A DNA stretch of 64,000 bases from Corynebacterium sp. ACRQK (GCF_022345965.1 NZ_JAKRMU010000001.1:248001-312000); one strand, 5' to 3'; shown: positions 37,960 to 48,512, counted from the first letter of the stretch. Translations and numbers: made by a program. The notes: a model not told the origin generated them from the letters alone.

Positions 37960-38229
37960 TTAGCGACGCAGACCCAGGCGCTCGATCAGGGAGCGGTAGC
38001 GGTCAACGTTGTTCTCGGCCAGGTACTTCAGCAGGCCCTTGCGGCGACCAACCAGCAGCAGCAGGCCGCGGCGGGAGTGGTGGTCGTGCTTGTGGTACTT
38101 CAGGTGCTCGGTCAGCTGACGGATGCGAACGGTCAGCAGTGCGATCTGAGCCTCCGGGGAGCCCGTGTCGGTCTCGTGCAGGCCGAACTCCTTGAGAGTC
38201 TCGGTCTTCTGTTCCTTGGACAGTGCCAT
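37960..38229 (-). CDS. rpsO: 30S ribosomal protein S15
   Basis: An 89-residue S15 with the family landmarks [34 protein letters not shown] and a C-terminal RLGLRR. It binds 16S rRNA in the platform of the small subunit. AAGGAG precedes ATG 38229. A strong terminator follows the stop. The gene has a leader of about 80 bases, discussed separately. Confidence 0.98.
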   Translation of the reverse strand: MALSKEQKTETLKEFGLHETDTGSPEAQIALLTVRIRQLTEHLKYHKHDHHSRRGLLLLVGRRKGLLKYLAENNVDRYRSLIERLGLRR

Positions 38230-38319
38230 GGATGAATCTCCTTGATAGTTATTTCAGTCCGCGCGAAAGGTTTAACCAGCGACTACCGCAGACCACAGTC
38301 GCTAGACCTGGGGAGTCTA
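38230..38319 (-). promoter_or_regulatory. rpsO promoter and leader
   Basis: A -10 TAGACT (38314-38319, minus strand) lies within an inverted repeat CTAGAC-N7-GTCTAG (38302-38320). The mRNA would then carry a leader of about 80 bases before the S15 start. S15 autoregulates through such leaders in several bacteria; I cannot assign a known S15-binding fold here. Confidence 0.4.
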
Positions 38320-38348
38320 GCACGCCCATGCCCCTGTTCCCAAAACGC

Positions 38349-39338
38349 TTAGCCCAGCGCCTTGCGGGTTTCGGTGACATCCCGGCCGATGGCCTCGATC
38401 AGCTCGTCTAGCGAGTTGTACGTTTCCATTCCCCGCAGGTGGTGTACGAACTCCACGGCGATATCCAGGCCGTATAGGTCGGCGTCGTGATCCAGAATGA
38501 AGCTCTCCACACTGCGCGGCTCGTGGCCGAAGGTGGGGTTGGTGCCGACGGAGATCGCGGCCGGCAGCCGCTCGCCCACCGGCATGGTTCCGATGGTCGC
38601 CCCGGCGGAAATCCCGTGCCCGGGCAGGATCGTCACATAGCCGGCGTAAACGCCGTCAGCGGGCAGCGCGAACTTCTCGGCGAAGTAGAGGTTCGCCGTG
38701 GGGAATCCCAGCGCCCTACCACCGCGGCCAGCACCGTGGGTAACTTCCCCTGCTACCCGGAAGCTCCTTCCCAGCGCCTCGTTCGCGCCGTCCACATTGC
38801 CCTCGGCCAGCGCCTGGCGGATCCACGTAGAACAGACCACGTGGTCGCCGTCTTCCAGCAGCTCCAGCACTTCCACCCGCATGCCGCGTTCCTCGCCCAG
38901 CTCGCGCAGCGTCTCGGGCGTGCCCGCTGCCTTGTGGCCGAAGGTGAAGTTATCCCCCACCACCACGGCCTTGGCGTTCAGCATCTTCACCAGCACCTGG
39001 TCCACGTATTCCTCCGGCGACCAGCTGGCGATCTCTTTGGTGAAAGACACGACGACCACGTGGTCGATGCCGTACTCGTGCGCCAGTTCCGCGCGGCGGC
39101 GCACGCTCGACAGCAGTGGTGGCACCGCCTCCGGCCTGAAAACGACGGTCGGGTGCGGGTCGAAGGTGAACATCACGCTCGGCACTCCCCGTTCGCGTGC
39201 CAGCTCCACCGCCCGCTGCAGCAGTTCTTGGTGCCCGCGGTGCACGCCGTCGAACACGCCGATGGTTACGACGGTGCCGCCGGCAGCCAAGTGTTCGGGA
39301 ATTCTGTCCAGTCCGTACCAGATACTCACACGCTGCAT
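38349..39338 (-). CDS. ribF: Bifunctional riboflavin kinase/FAD synthetase RibF
   Basis: A 329-residue enzyme making FMN then FAD. The N-terminal adenylyltransferase has GVFDGVHRGHQELL and the late SSTWIR-like motif CSTWIRQAL. The C-terminal kinase domain shows GRALGFPTANL. The frame is open to 39491 but that region overlaps truB on the other strand; ATG 39338 (MQRVSIWYGLD) or GTG 39329 (VSIWYGLD) fits the family. It is divergent from truB with only 21 bases between starts, so promoters overlap. Confidence 0.94.
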   Translation of the reverse strand: MQRVSIWYGLDRIPEHLAAGGTVVTIGVFDGVHRGHQELLQRAVELARERGVPSVMFTFDPHPTVVFRPEAVPPLLSSVRRRAELAHEYGIDHVVVVSFTKEIASWSPEEYVDQVLVKMLNAKAVVVGDNFTFGHKAAGTPETLRELGEERGMRVEVLELLEDGDHVVCSTWIRQALAEGNVDGANEALGRSFRVAGEVTHGAGRGGRALGFPTANLYFAEKFALPADGVYAGYVTILPGHGISAGATIGTMPVGERLPAAISVGTNPTFGHEPRSVESFILDHDADLYGLDIAVEFVHHLRGMETYNSLDELIEAIGRDVTETRKALG

Positions 39339-39359
39339 GCTAGTCGATAGTCTGTGGGT

Positions 39360-40286
39360 ATGAACCAACGCAGTGCCCGTTCCGTCCTGAGCCGCTCCGG
39401 GGTCGTCCTCGTGGACAAGCCCTCCGGCCCCACCTCGCACGACATGGTGGCCAAGCTTCGGCGGATCATGGGTACACGCCGGGTCGGCCATTCGGGCACC
39501 CTCGATCCGCTGGCCACGGGGTTGTTAGTTGTGGGCGTCGAAAGAGGGACAAAGTTCTTGGCCCACGTCGTCGCCCACGACAAGCGCTACGAGGCAACCG
39601 TTCGTTTGGGCTCCGCCACCCACACCGACGATGCGCAGGGCGACGTGGTCTCCACCGCCCCTCCCCAAGGCCTGCAGGCGCTCACCGAACAGCAGGTCCG
39701 CGAGGCTTTCGCCGCGCAGCGGGGCGACATCATGCAGCGCCCGACCTCGGTTTCTTCCATCAAGATTGACGGCAAGCGCGCCCACAAGCTCGTCCGCGAG
39801 GGGCACGACGTGGTGCTGCCCGAACGGCCCGTCACGATCTTTTCTCTGGAGGTGCTCGATGTTGTTGTTGATGACGCCAACTCTTGCATCGATGCCCGCA
39901 TCTCCGTGCACTGTTCCAGTGGTACCTACATCCGGGCAATTGCCCGGGACGTCGGCGAGGCTTTGGGTGTGGGCGGACACCTGACACAGCTCCGTCGTAC
40001 TGCGGTGGGTCCCTTCGACGTCTCCGAAGCACGCACGCTGGAGCGGCTCGAGGAGGATCCGAGCCTGACACTCACCTTGGACGAGGCGATGGTGCGCTGC
40101 TTCGAGACCCGCGAGATCAGCGAGTCGGAGGGAGTAGACCTTTCCCTCGGCAAGTGGCTGGAACCCGTTGGCAACCAGGGAGTGCGAGCAGCGGTCACGC
40201 CATCCGGTCAAGCCATCGCCCTGATCGAGGAGAAGGGCAAGCGCGCTTCCAGCGTGTTTGTCGCCCGCCCGGCGGGCATGGACTAG
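39360..40286 (+). CDS. truB: tRNA pseudouridine-55 synthase TruB
   Basis: A 308-residue enzyme modifying U55 in the T-loop of tRNAs. The N-terminal motif VDKPSGPTSHDMV and the catalytic GHSGTLDPLATGLL are intact, and the actinobacterial C-terminal extension is present. A -10 TAGTCT (39348-39353) ends six bases before ATG 39360, so the mRNA should be leaderless; an in-frame GTG at 39354 is less likely. It ends in a four-base convergent overlap with pptT. Confidence 0.95.
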   Translation: MNQRSARSVLSRSGVVLVDKPSGPTSHDMVAKLRRIMGTRRVGHSGTLDPLATGLLVVGVERGTKFLAHVVAHDKRYEATVRLGSATHTDDAQGDVVSTAPPQGLQALTEQQVREAFAAQRGDIMQRPTSVSSIKIDGKRAHKLVREGHDVVLPERPVTIFSLEVLDVVVDDANSCIDARISVHCSSGTYIRAIARDVGEALGVGGHLTQLRRTAVGPFDVSEARTLERLEEDPSLTLTLDEAMVRCFETREISESEGVDLSLGKWLEPVGNQGVRAAVTPSGQAIALIEEKGKRASSVFVARPAGMD

Positions 40287-41014
40287 CTGGCTGGAACGGC
40301 CGCAGCGGTGATCACGTAGCCGTTGCGGATGGTCCAGCGCCCTTGGATGAACGGCACCGGCACCGGGCGCGCCAGCAGGTACGAGGTGAACGTGCCGTCG
40401 GGGCGCAGGTCGATGTCGGCCTGATCGAAGTCCAGGAAGCGGTGCGTCAGCGGGAACCAAGTCTTGTAGGTGGCTTCCTTCGCACTGAACAGCACGGTAT
40501 CCAGCAGTTGCAGATCCTCGGAGCGCATCGCCTTGTGGATGCGACGCTGCTCGCCCAAATTGGCGATCGTGTTGAACACGCCCTCCGGCAGCGGGCGTGC
40601 CACTTCTACGTCGATACCGACGGACGCCCAGCGGTCGGATGGCGCCAACAGTGCCGCACGGAAACCGTCGGTGTGGGTCAAGGATCCGGAGATCCCCTGC
40701 GGAAACAGCGGCATCCCGCGCGGCCCACGCAGGATGGGCGGGTGCGCGTCCATGAAGTTCTTCAGCGCCTGGTGGGCGCACCAGCGCGAATCGCCGAAGT
40801 CGGCCTTGCGCCGGTCCACTGCCCCATTCACCAGGGCTTGCTCCTCTGCCGGGAGGGCGTGAAACTGGCTCAGATCCCCCTGAACACTGTGCAGCTCTGC
40901 GCAGACCGTACCCTGGGGCAGCAATCCGCGCGGAATGGTCGGCTGCTGCGCGCCGAAGGTTTCTACGATCGCCCGATCCCCTGGCGCCGTTGCGAGCGCT
41001 CCGTTGTGCCTCAT
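40283..41014 (-). CDS. pptT: 4'-phosphopantetheinyl transferase PptT
   Basis: A 243-residue Sfp-type transferase that moves phosphopantetheine from CoA to carrier proteins, including those of mycolate and polyketide synthesis. The Mg-binding motifs are VGIDVEVARPL and FSAKEATYKTW. In M. tuberculosis pptT lies between truB and pptH, the same order as here. The preferred ATG 41014 overlaps the stop of the upstream gene (ATGA), giving translational coupling; a longer frame to 41050 is inside that gene. Confidence 0.93.
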   Translation of the reverse strand: MRHNGALATAPGDRAIVETFGAQQPTIPRGLLPQGTVCAELHSVQGDLSQFHALPAEEQALVNGAVDRRKADFGDSRWCAHQALKNFMDAHPPILRGPRGMPLFPQGISGSLTHTDGFRAALLAPSDRWASVGIDVEVARPLPEGVFNTIANLGEQRRIHKAMRSEDLQLLDTVLFSAKEATYKTWFPLTHRFLDFDQADIDLRPDGTFTSYLLARPVPVPFIQGRWTIRNGYVITAAAVPAS

Positions 41015-41832
41015 GCTGTCACCTCCTCGACGAGTACTGGGTAGGGCCACAAGTTCTTTTCCAAGCGGGGCGGAAGGCTAACCTTCCTCTCTCTCGGATA
41101 ACCGAGTGAAACTTCCGCATGTGTTACATTGCCGAGCGAAAATTCTACCGGAATGTGCAAATGGCCATAAATCACTGCACGCGCCCGATAGCGCTCTGGC
41201 CATTCCTGCGTGTGCCGAGTTCCCGACCACAAACCGATCTCCTGGTGCCGGACGTTACTCATCGCCTCCCGCGCCAGCGGCCAGTGGTTCACCAGGATGG
41301 TCGGCCCCTTCACAGACGCCAGCCGACGTACCGAGTAACGCAACCGTTCACGGCACCACAGAATCACGTCTTCATACGGTGCAATCGCCAGGTCGTCCAT
41401 CAACACGATGCCTTTTTCTCGCGCTGCCGCCAGCGCGGCAGTGGGCGTCATGGAAGGGGCGCGCCACGAGTGATCGTAGAGGGTAAACAGCGGCACCACG
41501 GTGTGGCCCGCAAACATCGGAAAAGGATCCTCTGGGGTGAGCACTCCGAGGCGCTGGGCGATCGCGATCACGGCATCGTACTTCGCCCGGCCGTGGGTGG
41601 CATCGCTGGTGCGGCTATAGAGCTCGTGGTTGCCGGGAGTGTAGATGACCTGGGCGAAGCGGCTCTGCAGTAACCCCAGCGTCCGCTCGATGGTAGGCAG
41701 GTCCTCTGCGATATCCCCGGCGACTATGAGCCAGTCGCCCGCGTTGGCAGGCCGGACGTGCTCGCGGACCAGATCCAGGTTGCCGGGGGCGCGCACGTGC
41801 AGGTCGCTGACAGCCCATAGGGTTCGGGACAT
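41011..41832 (-). CDS. pptH: Metallophosphoesterase, PptH-like phosphopantetheinyl hydrolase
   Basis: A 273-residue calcineurin-type phosphoesterase with SDLHVR, GDIAEDL, PGNHELY, NHWPL and GHLHIP motifs forming a two-metal centre. In M. tuberculosis the orthologue next to pptT (Rv2795c, PptH) removes phosphopantetheine from carrier proteins and so reverses PptT. The shared order and the ATGA overlap with pptT support the same role here, but it is not proven for this organism. GGGGGAG precedes ATG 41832. Confidence 0.83.
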   Translation of the reverse strand: MSRTLWAVSDLHVRAPGNLDLVREHVRPANAGDWLIVAGDIAEDLPTIERTLGLLQSRFAQVIYTPGNHELYSRTSDATHGRAKYDAVIAIAQRLGVLTPEDPFPMFAGHTVVPLFTLYDHSWRAPSMTPTAALAAAREKGIVLMDDLAIAPYEDVILWCRERLRYSVRRLASVKGPTILVNHWPLAREAMSNVRHQEIGLWSGTRHTQEWPERYRARAVIYGHLHIPVEFSLGNVTHAEVSLGYPRERKVSLPPRLEKNLWPYPVLVEEVTA

Positions 41833-41883
41833 CGGGGCGCTCCCCCTCTCTGAACTAGATCACAACAGTTAGCAAGTTTAACA

Positions 41884-43197
41884 CTAGCTAACCCACTTAT
41901 CACCGGCGAAGCGCCACGTAACAAAAGCCAGGCGGATCAGAATGAAGCTGAAAAGGCCCCACCAGATGCCGACCAACCCCCAGCCAAAGATCCAGGAAAG
42001 CCACACCACCGGAATAAACCCGGCCAGCACAGAGACGATGGTGGCGGTGCGCAGGAAGGCTGCATCAGCAGCTCCGAGCAGCACGCCATCCAGGGCAAAC
42101 ACCACACCCCCGGCCAGCACCAACAGCACCAACAACCACCATGGGCCACCGATCGTGGCCAGCACATCGGCATCCGCCGTAAAGATGCGTGGGATTATAT
42201 GAGCGCCCGCAGCCAGCCCCGCAGCCAGCACCAAGCTGGCACCGACGGAGAAGCGCAGCACGGACACGCCAACCTTCCGGGCCGTCGCAGCCGAACCCGC
42301 ACCCAGCGCCGCCCCCACCAGCGCCTGGGCGGCGATGGCAACCGAATCCAGCACCAAAGTCAGGAAGTTCCACAGCTGCAGCAGCACCTGGTGGGCAGCC
42401 AGCGGCGCCGGCCCCATGCGCCCGGCCACCGCTGCCGCAGAAATGAAGGCCACCTGGAAACTCAGGCTGCGCAGGATCAGATCGCGCCCCATCACAAGCT
42501 GCGACTTAATCACCGGCCAATTCGGAGCCAATGATTTGCCGTCCCCCTCCGCGCGCCAGTACACGACCAGCGCTCCCAGGAAACAGGCGGCGATGATGAC
42601 TTCCCCCAGCACGTTGGCATATGCCGAGCCGACCAGCCCGTATCGTCTCACCGCCAGCGGCACGATCACCGCCATCGGAATCACCCCGGCCAGCGTAAAC
42701 CACAGCGGCAGCTTCGTATTGGACATTCCTCGCAGCCAACCATTGCCCGCCATGGTGCACAGCGCCGGGATAATCGACGCGCACGTCACCCGCATCCACT
42801 TCGTGGCCTCGGAAACGACGGTGGCGTCACTAGAAAAGAAGCCCATGATCGCCGGGGCGAACGCGAAAACAACACCCGCCAACAGCGCCCCCACGGCCAG
42901 GGCAACCCACGTCGCCTGCACTCCCTCGTAGATCGCGTTGGCACGGCGACCGGCGCCATAGTGACGCGCGGCGCGGGCAGTCGTGCCATAGGAAAGGAAC
43001 GTCAGCTGGGTGGTGACGGTGCCCAACACCGTAGCGCCTGCAGCCAGAGCGGCCAGATCGGCAGCACCTAAACGGCCAACGACCGCCGTGTCCAGCAGCA
43101 GATACAGCGGCGTGGCCGCCAGTACGACGAGAGCCGGCCAGGCCAGCCCCAAGATAGTGCGGGCATCGGCCTGGCCGGTAGCAGAGTGTGCAGTCAC
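41884..43197 (-). CDS. MATE-family efflux transporter (DinF-like)
   Basis: A 437-residue integral membrane protein with about twelve hydrophobic segments. Family motifs include LAWPALVVLAATPLYLLLDTAVVGRLG at the start, broken here into conserved parts PLYLLLDTAVVG and LAALAAGATVLG. It would exchange cations for drugs or metabolites. The GTG start overlaps the rbfA stop by one base (TAGTG), as dinF does behind the infB operon in other actinobacteria. Confidence 0.9.
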   Translation of the reverse strand: MTAHSATGQADARTILGLAWPALVVLAATPLYLLLDTAVVGRLGAADLAALAAGATVLGTVTTQLTFLSYGTTARAARHYGAGRRANAIYEGVQATWVALAVGALLAGVVFAFAPAIMGFFSSDATVVSEATKWMRVTCASIIPALCTMAGNGWLRGMSNTKLPLWFTLAGVIPMAVIVPLAVRRYGLVGSAYANVLGEVIIAACFLGALVVYWRAEGDGKSLAPNWPVIKSQLVMGRDLILRSLSFQVAFISAAAVAGRMGPAPLAAHQVLLQLWNFLTLVLDSVAIAAQALVGAALGAGSAATARKVGVSVLRFSVGASLVLAAGLAAGAHIIPRIFTADADVLATIGGPWWLLVLLVLAGGVVFALDGVLLGAADAAFLRTATIVSVLAGFIPVVWLSWIFGWGLVGIWWGLFSFILIRLAFVTWRFAGDKWVS

Positions 43198-43622
43198 TAC
43201 GACTTGTACGGATCCTCGTCGCCTGCCGGGCGGGCACCCGCGGACTGCGCACGCAGAGCCTCGTCCTGAGCCTTCGCCCGGGCCAGCAGCTCCTCAAAGT
43301 GCGCGGAAGCCTCCGGAACCGTGTCCAAGCTAAAGCTCAAGGTCGGGGTAAAGCGCACGCTCAGCTGATCGCCGACAATCTTGCGTAACTGCCCCGTAGC
43401 CTTAGCAAGCGCCGCCTCCGCTGCATCCGTATCCGGTTCCGCATCCACGGTCTTACCACGCACGGTGTAGAACACCGTCGCGTCGTGGAGGTCGCCGGTA
43501 ACGCGCGCGTCCGTGATGGTCACGAACTCCAGGCGCGGGTCCTTAATCTGCCGCTCGATGGCCGTGGCAACAATCTGCTGAATACGCTTGGCCATGCGCG
43601 CAGCACGCGCGTGATCAACCAT
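43197..43622 (-). CDS. rbfA: Ribosome-binding factor A
   Basis: A 141-residue KH-like protein needed for late 16S rRNA maturation and cold growth. Motifs: [22 protein letters not shown] near the N-terminus (shown in part as AKRIQQIV) and [19 protein letters not shown]. It has a strong GAAGGAGA site and lies directly after infB. Confidence 0.95.
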   Translation of the reverse strand: MVDHARAARMAKRIQQIVATAIERQIKDPRLEFVTITDARVTGDLHDATVFYTVRGKTVDAEPDTDAAEAALAKATGQLRKIVGDQLSVRFTPTLSFSLDTVPEASAHFEELLARAKAQDEALRAQSAGARPAGDEDPYKS

Positions 43623-43659
43623 TAACTTCTCCTTCTAAAGACCTTGGCCACTAAACGGT

Positions 43660-46401
43660 TTAGGTGCGCGGCACCTCAACCAGCTCGAATACCTCGATGA
43701 TGTCGTCGACCTGGATGTCAGGGTACGACAGCACCATACCGCACTCGTAGCCTGCGGAGACCTCGGTGACGTCGTCCTTCTCGCGGCGCAGCGACTCGAT
43801 AGTCGCCTTCTCCGCCACGACGTTGCCGTCGCGCACCAGGCGCGCCTGAGCGTTGCGGCGCACGTTGCCGGTCTCCACCTTGCAACCTGCAATAAGGCCT
43901 ACGGAGGATGCCTTGAAGATCTGGCGGATCTCCGCGGTACCGATCTCCTTCTCCTCGTAGATCGGCTTCAGCATGCCCTTCAGCGCTGCCTCTACCTCCT
44001 CGATCGCCTTGTAGATGATCGAGTAGTAGCGGATATCCACGCCCTCGGCGTTGGCCACCTCGGTAGCCTTGCCCTCGGCGCGGACGTTGAAGCCGATGAT
44101 CACCGCGTCGGAGGCGGCTGCCAGGTTGACGTTGGTCTCCGTCACTGCACCGACGCCACGGTCGATGATGTTCAGATCCACTTCGTCGTCGACCTCGATC
44201 TTCAGCAGCGCGTCTTCCAGGGCCTCGACGGTACCGGCGTTGTCGCCCTTCAGAATCAGGTTCAGGGTGTTGGTTTCCTTCAACACCGCGTCCAGATCCT
44301 CCAGGGAAACGCGCTTGCGACTGCGTGCAGCCAGCGCGTTGCGGCGACGGGCGTCACGGCGGTCCGCGATCTGGCGCGCAGTGCGATCCTCGTCGACAAC
44401 CAGCAGGTTATCGCCAGCACCGGACACGCTGGTCAGGCCGAGCACCTGAACCGGGCGGGACGGGCCGGCTTCCTTAACGTCGTTGCCGTGCTCGTCGATC
44501 ATGCGGCGCACGCGGCCGTAGGCGTCACCCACAACGATGGAATCACCGACGCGCAGGGTACCGCGCTGGACGATGATCGTGGCAACCGGACCGCGGCCGC
44601 GGTCGAGGTGCGCCTCAATGGCCACACCCTGAGCGTCCATATCCGGGTTAGCGCGCAGATCCAGCGACGCATCGGCCGTCAGCAGGACGGACTCCAGCAG
44701 CTGGTCGATGTTGGTGCCCTGCTTTGCAGAGATGTCCACGAACATCGTCTCGCCGCCGTACTCCTCCGGAATGAGGCCGTATTCCGTCAGCTGGCCACGG
44801 ATCTTGTCCGGCTGGGCGCCTTCCTTATCGATCTTGTTCACCGCAACCACGACCGGAATGTCAGCGGCCTTGGCGTGGTTGATTGCCTCCACGGTCTGCG
44901 GCATCACGCCGTCGTCCGCGGCGACCACCAGGATCGCGATATCGGTGGACTTTGCACCACGGGCACGCATGGCGGTGAACGCCTCGTGGCCCGGGGTATC
45001 CAGGAAGGTGACCAGGCGGTCCTCGCCCTCCATGTTCACGGAGACCTGGTAAGCACCGATGTGCTGGGTGATGCCGCCGGCCTCGCCGGAACCGACATTG
45101 GCCTTACGGATCGTGTCCAGCAGGCGGGTCTTACCGTGGTCAACGTGACCCATGACGGTAACCACCGGCGGACGGTGTGCAAGGTCCTCGTCCTCGCCCT
45201 CGTCCTCGCCGAACTGCAGGTCGAAGGATTCCAGTAGCTCGCGGTCCTCGTCCTCTGGGGAGACAACCTCGACCTTGTAATCCATTTCCTCGCCGAGCAG
45301 CATCAGGGTTTCGTCGGAGACCGACTGGGTTGCGGTCACCATCTCGCCCAGGTTGAACAGCGCCTGGACCAGTGCTGCCGCATCCGCCTTGATCTTCTCG
45401 GCGAAGTCCATCAGGGATGCACCACGAGCAAGGCGAATCTTCGCGCCCTTGCCATTAGGCAGCTTCACGCCGCCAACGACGCTTGGCGCCTGCATTGCCT
45501 CGTACTCGTTGCGCTTCTGACGCTTCGACTTGCGCCCCTTACGCGGTGCGCCACCCGGACGGCCGAATGCACCTGCGGTGCCGCCGCGACGCCCACCGCG
45601 TCCACCGCGCGGGCCTCCCGGACCACCGGGGCCACCGGGACCGCCGTGACGTCCACCGCGACCGCGGCCGCCACCGAAGTTGTCGGACTTCGACGGCATC
45701 TGAGCCGGGTTCGGATGGCTCGGCATCATAGCCGGCGACGGACGACGGCCGCCGCCCTGCTTAGCTCCTGGCTTCGGGCCAGACTTCTTGGCGCCACCCG
45801 GGCGGTTGCCCGGACGCGGCATGTCGCCCGGACCAGCCTGCCCACCGCGCGGACGCGGTGCAGGACGCTCTGCCGGAGATCCGGAGGAAAACGGGTTGTT
45901 GGCCACACGCGGGGCGCGGCCGCCCGGCTTCGGACCCGGCTTGGCTCCTGGCTTCGGGCCTGGCTTGGCACCCGGCTTCGGCCCCGGCTTGGCGGTGGGC
46001 TTCGGGCCTGGCTTAGCGCCCGGCTTCGGTACTGGCTTCTCGCCTGGCTTCACAGAGGAGGTGGGCTTGGTGCCAGCGCCCGCGACCGGGTTGGTGTTCT
46101 TCACTGGCTTCGGCCCCGGCTTGGGGCCGGGCTTCGGCCCCGGCTTGGCGGCGGCCTTCGGAGCTGTCTTAGCAGCAGGCTTCGGCCCCGGCGTCGTTGC
46201 GGGCTTCGGGGTAGCTGCACTCTCCTTGGCAGACTCTTCACCCACCCCGTAGTACTTCTTCATCTTCTTTACGACGGGCGGCTGCACCGTCGAAGAAGCG
46301 GTCTTAACGAACTCGCCTTGTTCCTTCAGAGTGGCGAGCAACTCCTTGCTCGTCACTCCGAGTTCCTTGGCCAACTCGTGTACGCGTAGCTTTCCGGCCA
46401 C
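43660..46401 (-). CDS. infB: Translation initiation factor IF-2
   Basis: A 913-residue GTPase that brings initiator tRNA to the ribosome. An N-terminal IF2_N domain ([19 protein letters not shown]) precedes a disordered region of about 200 residues with many KPGPKPG repeats, then an Arg/Gly-rich stretch. The G domain has [16 protein letters not shown] and NKID, followed by domains II to IV. The GTG start has AAGGAGA. It lies in nusA-ylxR-infB-rbfA order. Confidence 0.97.
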   Translation of the reverse strand: MAGKLRVHELAKELGVTSKELLATLKEQGEFVKTASSTVQPPVVKKMKKYYGVGEESAKESAATPKPATTPGPKPAAKTAPKAAAKPGPKPGPKPGPKPVKNTNPVAGAGTKPTSSVKPGEKPVPKPGAKPGPKPTAKPGPKPGAKPGPKPGAKPGPKPGGRAPRVANNPFSSGSPAERPAPRPRGGQAGPGDMPRPGNRPGGAKKSGPKPGAKQGGGRRPSPAMMPSHPNPAQMPSKSDNFGGGRGRGGRHGGPGGPGGPGGPRGGRGGRRGGTAGAFGRPGGAPRKGRKSKRQKRNEYEAMQAPSVVGGVKLPNGKGAKIRLARGASLMDFAEKIKADAAALVQALFNLGEMVTATQSVSDETLMLLGEEMDYKVEVVSPEDEDRELLESFDLQFGEDEGEDEDLAHRPPVVTVMGHVDHGKTRLLDTIRKANVGSGEAGGITQHIGAYQVSVNMEGEDRLVTFLDTPGHEAFTAMRARGAKSTDIAILVVAADDGVMPQTVEAINHAKAADIPVVVAVNKIDKEGAQPDKIRGQLTEYGLIPEEYGGETMFVDISAKQGTNIDQLLESVLLTADASLDLRANPDMDAQGVAIEAHLDRGRGPVATIIVQRGTLRVGDSIVVGDAYGRVRRMIDEHGNDVKEAGPSRPVQVLGLTSVSGAGDNLLVVDEDRTARQIADRRDARRRNALAARSRKRVSLEDLDAVLKETNTLNLILKGDNAGTVEALEDALLKIEVDDEVDLNIIDRGVGAVTETNVNLAAASDAVIIGFNVRAEGKATEVANAEGVDIRYYSIIYKAIEEVEAALKGMLKPIYEEKEIGTAEIRQIFKASSVGLIAGCKVETGNVRRNAQARLVRDGNVVAEKATIESLRREKDDVTEVSAGYECGMVLSYPDIQVDDIIEVFELVEVPRT

Positions 46402-46541
46402 TACTCTCCTTCATGTTTGCGGAGCCGTAGTGCGCTCTAGCGTGCAGGTGCGCCTGCAGCCGGGCTACTTACGACTCCCGTACTTGTAGATACTCATCGC
46501 TGATGCTGCTTCATCGCGTGCTCATCAGGGCTGGTTGTTCT

Positions 46542-46886
46542 TCATGTCGACGTAACTTCCTCGTCTTTACTTGTCACTGTCACTGGCAGTGTGACGATGT
46601 ATTCACGTACAGGGTCTGCATCCACATTGGCGGATACCCTCAACGCACGGCCAAAGGCCCTGCGTTTCACGGCGATTTCCCATGCCTCCACTGTGGGGGT
46701 GATCCACGCGCCTCGCCCGGGAAGTTTCCGACCCGGATCGGGGACAACCTGAAGTTCACCCTCGGCATCTTCCGCACGTTTCCGCACAACGCAACGCAAC
46801 AGCTGATCTATTCCCATCACCTGCTTCGTTGCAATGCACGTCCTTAGCGGAATGTGCTTGCTTGTGGGACACTCATGGAATACCAC
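46542..46886 (-). CDS. ylxR: YlxR-family RNA-binding protein
   Basis: A 114-residue member of the YlxR/RnpM family (DUF448), with the motif PLRTCIATKQ near residue 12 and GRKLPGRGAWITP later. Family members bind RNA, and in Firmicutes modulate RNase P. The start is GTG 46886. TACACT ends six bases before it, which hints at an internal leaderless promoter, though the gene sits in the nusA-infB operon. A 140-base gap follows before infB. Confidence 0.88.
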   Translation of the reverse strand: MVFHECPTSKHIPLRTCIATKQVMGIDQLLRCVVRKRAEDAEGELQVVPDPGRKLPGRGAWITPTVEAWEIAVKRRAFGRALRVSANVDADPVREYIVTLPVTVTSKDEEVTST

Positions 46887-46919
46887 CAGTCCAGTGTATC
46901 GCGCCGGCCCCCGAAACGG

Positions 46920-47933
46920 TTAACTGGGCGTGTCCTCCGCTGCGGCGTCCGTCTCCGAGCGAATGTCAATCTTCCACCCGGTCAGGCGCGCGGCGAGTCG
47001 AGCGTTCTGTCCCTCGCGGCCAATGGCGAGGCTCAGTTGATAGTCCGGCACAACAGCGCGAGCGATCTGCATCTCCGGGTCAGTTACCTTTACACTGACA
47101 ACCTTCGACGGCGACAGCGCATTGCCGACAAAAGCCGCCGGATCGTCGGAGTAGTCGATGATATCGATCTTCTCCCCACCCAGTTCCTGCATGATGTTGG
47201 ACACGCGTTGTCCACGCGGACCAATGCATGCGCCCTTGGCGTTCAGTCCCTTGACGGTCGAACGCACGGCGATCTTGGTGCGGTGCCCGGCCTCGCGCGC
47301 CACGGAGACGATCTCCACGGAACCATCGGCGACCTCCGGAACCTCCAGGGCAAATAGTCCCTTAACCAGCTCCGGGTGTGTGCGAGACAGGTTGATCTGC
47401 ACCATGCGGTTGGCGTTGTTGATCACGTCCGTAACAAAAGCTTTCACACGCATGCCGTGCTCCAGCTCCTCACCTGGGATGTGCTCGGCGGGCAGGATCT
47501 GCCCGTCTTGGCCGTTAGCCTCGGTACCCAGGTGCACGATCGTCACACCGCGCTCGTTGGCGCGGGCATCGGCGGAAACCACGCCGGAGACCACGCGGTA
47601 ACGTAGCTCGGCGTACTCGTCGTAGCGGTTCTGCACACGGGCGGAGTTGATGCGGTAGCGAATGGCTTCACGCACGGCCAGCGCACCGTCGCGTCCGAAA
47701 TCTTGTGGAGTGTCGTCGAGGCGTCCGGTGACGTTGCCCTCTTCGTCCTTTTCCACCTGATAGATGGTGACTTCACCGCTGATCGGGTCGATATCCACAT
47801 CGACCGATCCGGTGAACTGACTGTTCGCCCGGTAAGCCTCGCGCAGTCCCCGCTTAACCCCCTCCAGCAGATCGTCGAAATCCACCGACTCCTGCTTCTC
47901 GACGGCACGCAGTGCGGCCATATCAATATTCAC
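46920..47933 (-). CDS. nusA: Transcription termination/antitermination factor NusA
   Basis: A 337-residue NusA with the N-terminal polymerase-binding domain, an S1 domain (RVVSGVVSADARANERGVTIVH region) and two KH domains (ARVKG-type region with KGACIGPRGQRVSNI, then QLSLAIGREGQNARLAARLTG). It lacks the C-terminal acidic repeats of proteobacterial NusA, normal for actinobacteria. GTG 47933 has AGGAG. It follows rimP after nine bases. Confidence 0.95.
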   Translation of the reverse strand: MNIDMAALRAVEKQESVDFDDLLEGVKRGLREAYRANSQFTGSVDVDIDPISGEVTIYQVEKDEEGNVTGRLDDTPQDFGRDGALAVREAIRYRINSARVQNRYDEYAELRYRVVSGVVSADARANERGVTIVHLGTEANGQDGQILPAEHIPGEELEHGMRVKAFVTDVINNANRMVQINLSRTHPELVKGLFALEVPEVADGSVEIVSVAREAGHRTKIAVRSTVKGLNAKGACIGPRGQRVSNIMQELGGEKIDIIDYSDDPAAFVGNALSPSKVVSVKVTDPEMQIARAVVPDYQLSLAIGREGQNARLAARLTGWKIDIRSETDAAAEDTPS

Positions 47934-47942
47934 TTGTTACTC

Positions 47943-48512
47943 CTAGTTTTCCGCGGGACTATCCTGCTGATCTTCTGCACCGGGCAACCCGTAGGCGTCA
48001 ATAGCCAATCCGACAAGATCGGCCTCGGCGGCGGGTGCCTGTGAGAATTCCACTTCTACCACCGCACCAGCTACATCTGCGAATCGCACGCGACGCACGC
48101 TGGGCTGTTTCTTTCCCGGTGTGATCAAAACGACATCGTCACCGTCTACTTGCGCGATGCGCTCCACTCCGTCAGCCAGTCGCACGAGGCGCCCGATGTT
48201 GCGCGCCCAGTGGCGTTGCTCCACGAGAGGGAAATCGACGCCAGGAGTCGTCAACTCCAGGGTGTATCCAGCCCCGAAGCTCATCTCCCCCGCTGCCTCG
48301 GCGTCATCCAAATGCTTGGAAACCTCGCGGCTCAGTTCTTCCAACTGGTCCAGGTCCGGGCGCTCGGCGCGGGGTTCGGCGGTATCCACTGCGATCCTGA
48401 TCGCGGACTTCGCTCCCGCCTTCGTGATCTTGATGTCTTCGATCACTAGTCCGAATTCTTTTATCAATCCGCGCAGCGAGTCTTCGAGCTGCTCCTTGTT
48501 TGGAAATGCCAT
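47943..48512 (-). CDS. rimP: Ribosome maturation factor RimP
   Basis: A 189-residue protein for 30S assembly, with [19 protein letters not shown] and [14 protein letters not shown] motifs and a C-terminal Sm-like barrel. ATG 48512 (MAFPNKEQ) is favoured over 48518, because TAGACT (48521-48526, minus) ends eight bases before it. It heads the rimP-nusA-ylxR-infB-rbfA transcription unit. Confidence 0.92.
   Translation of the reverse strand: MAFPNKEQLEDSLRGLIKEFGLVIEDIKITKAGAKSAIRIAVDTAEPRAERPDLDQLEELSREVSKHLDDAEAAGEMSFGAGYTLELTTPGVDFPLVEQRHWARNIGRLVRLADGVERIAQVDGDDVVLITPGKKQPSVRRVRFADVAGAVVEVEFSQAPAAEADLVGLAIDAYGLPGAEDQQDSPAEN

Noticed and set aside
46402..46541. Short open frames such as one of ten codons (MSIYKYGSRK) in the ylxR-infB gap
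   Set aside because: Too short to judge, no clear ribosome binding site and no evidence of conservation. A leader peptide cannot be excluded.
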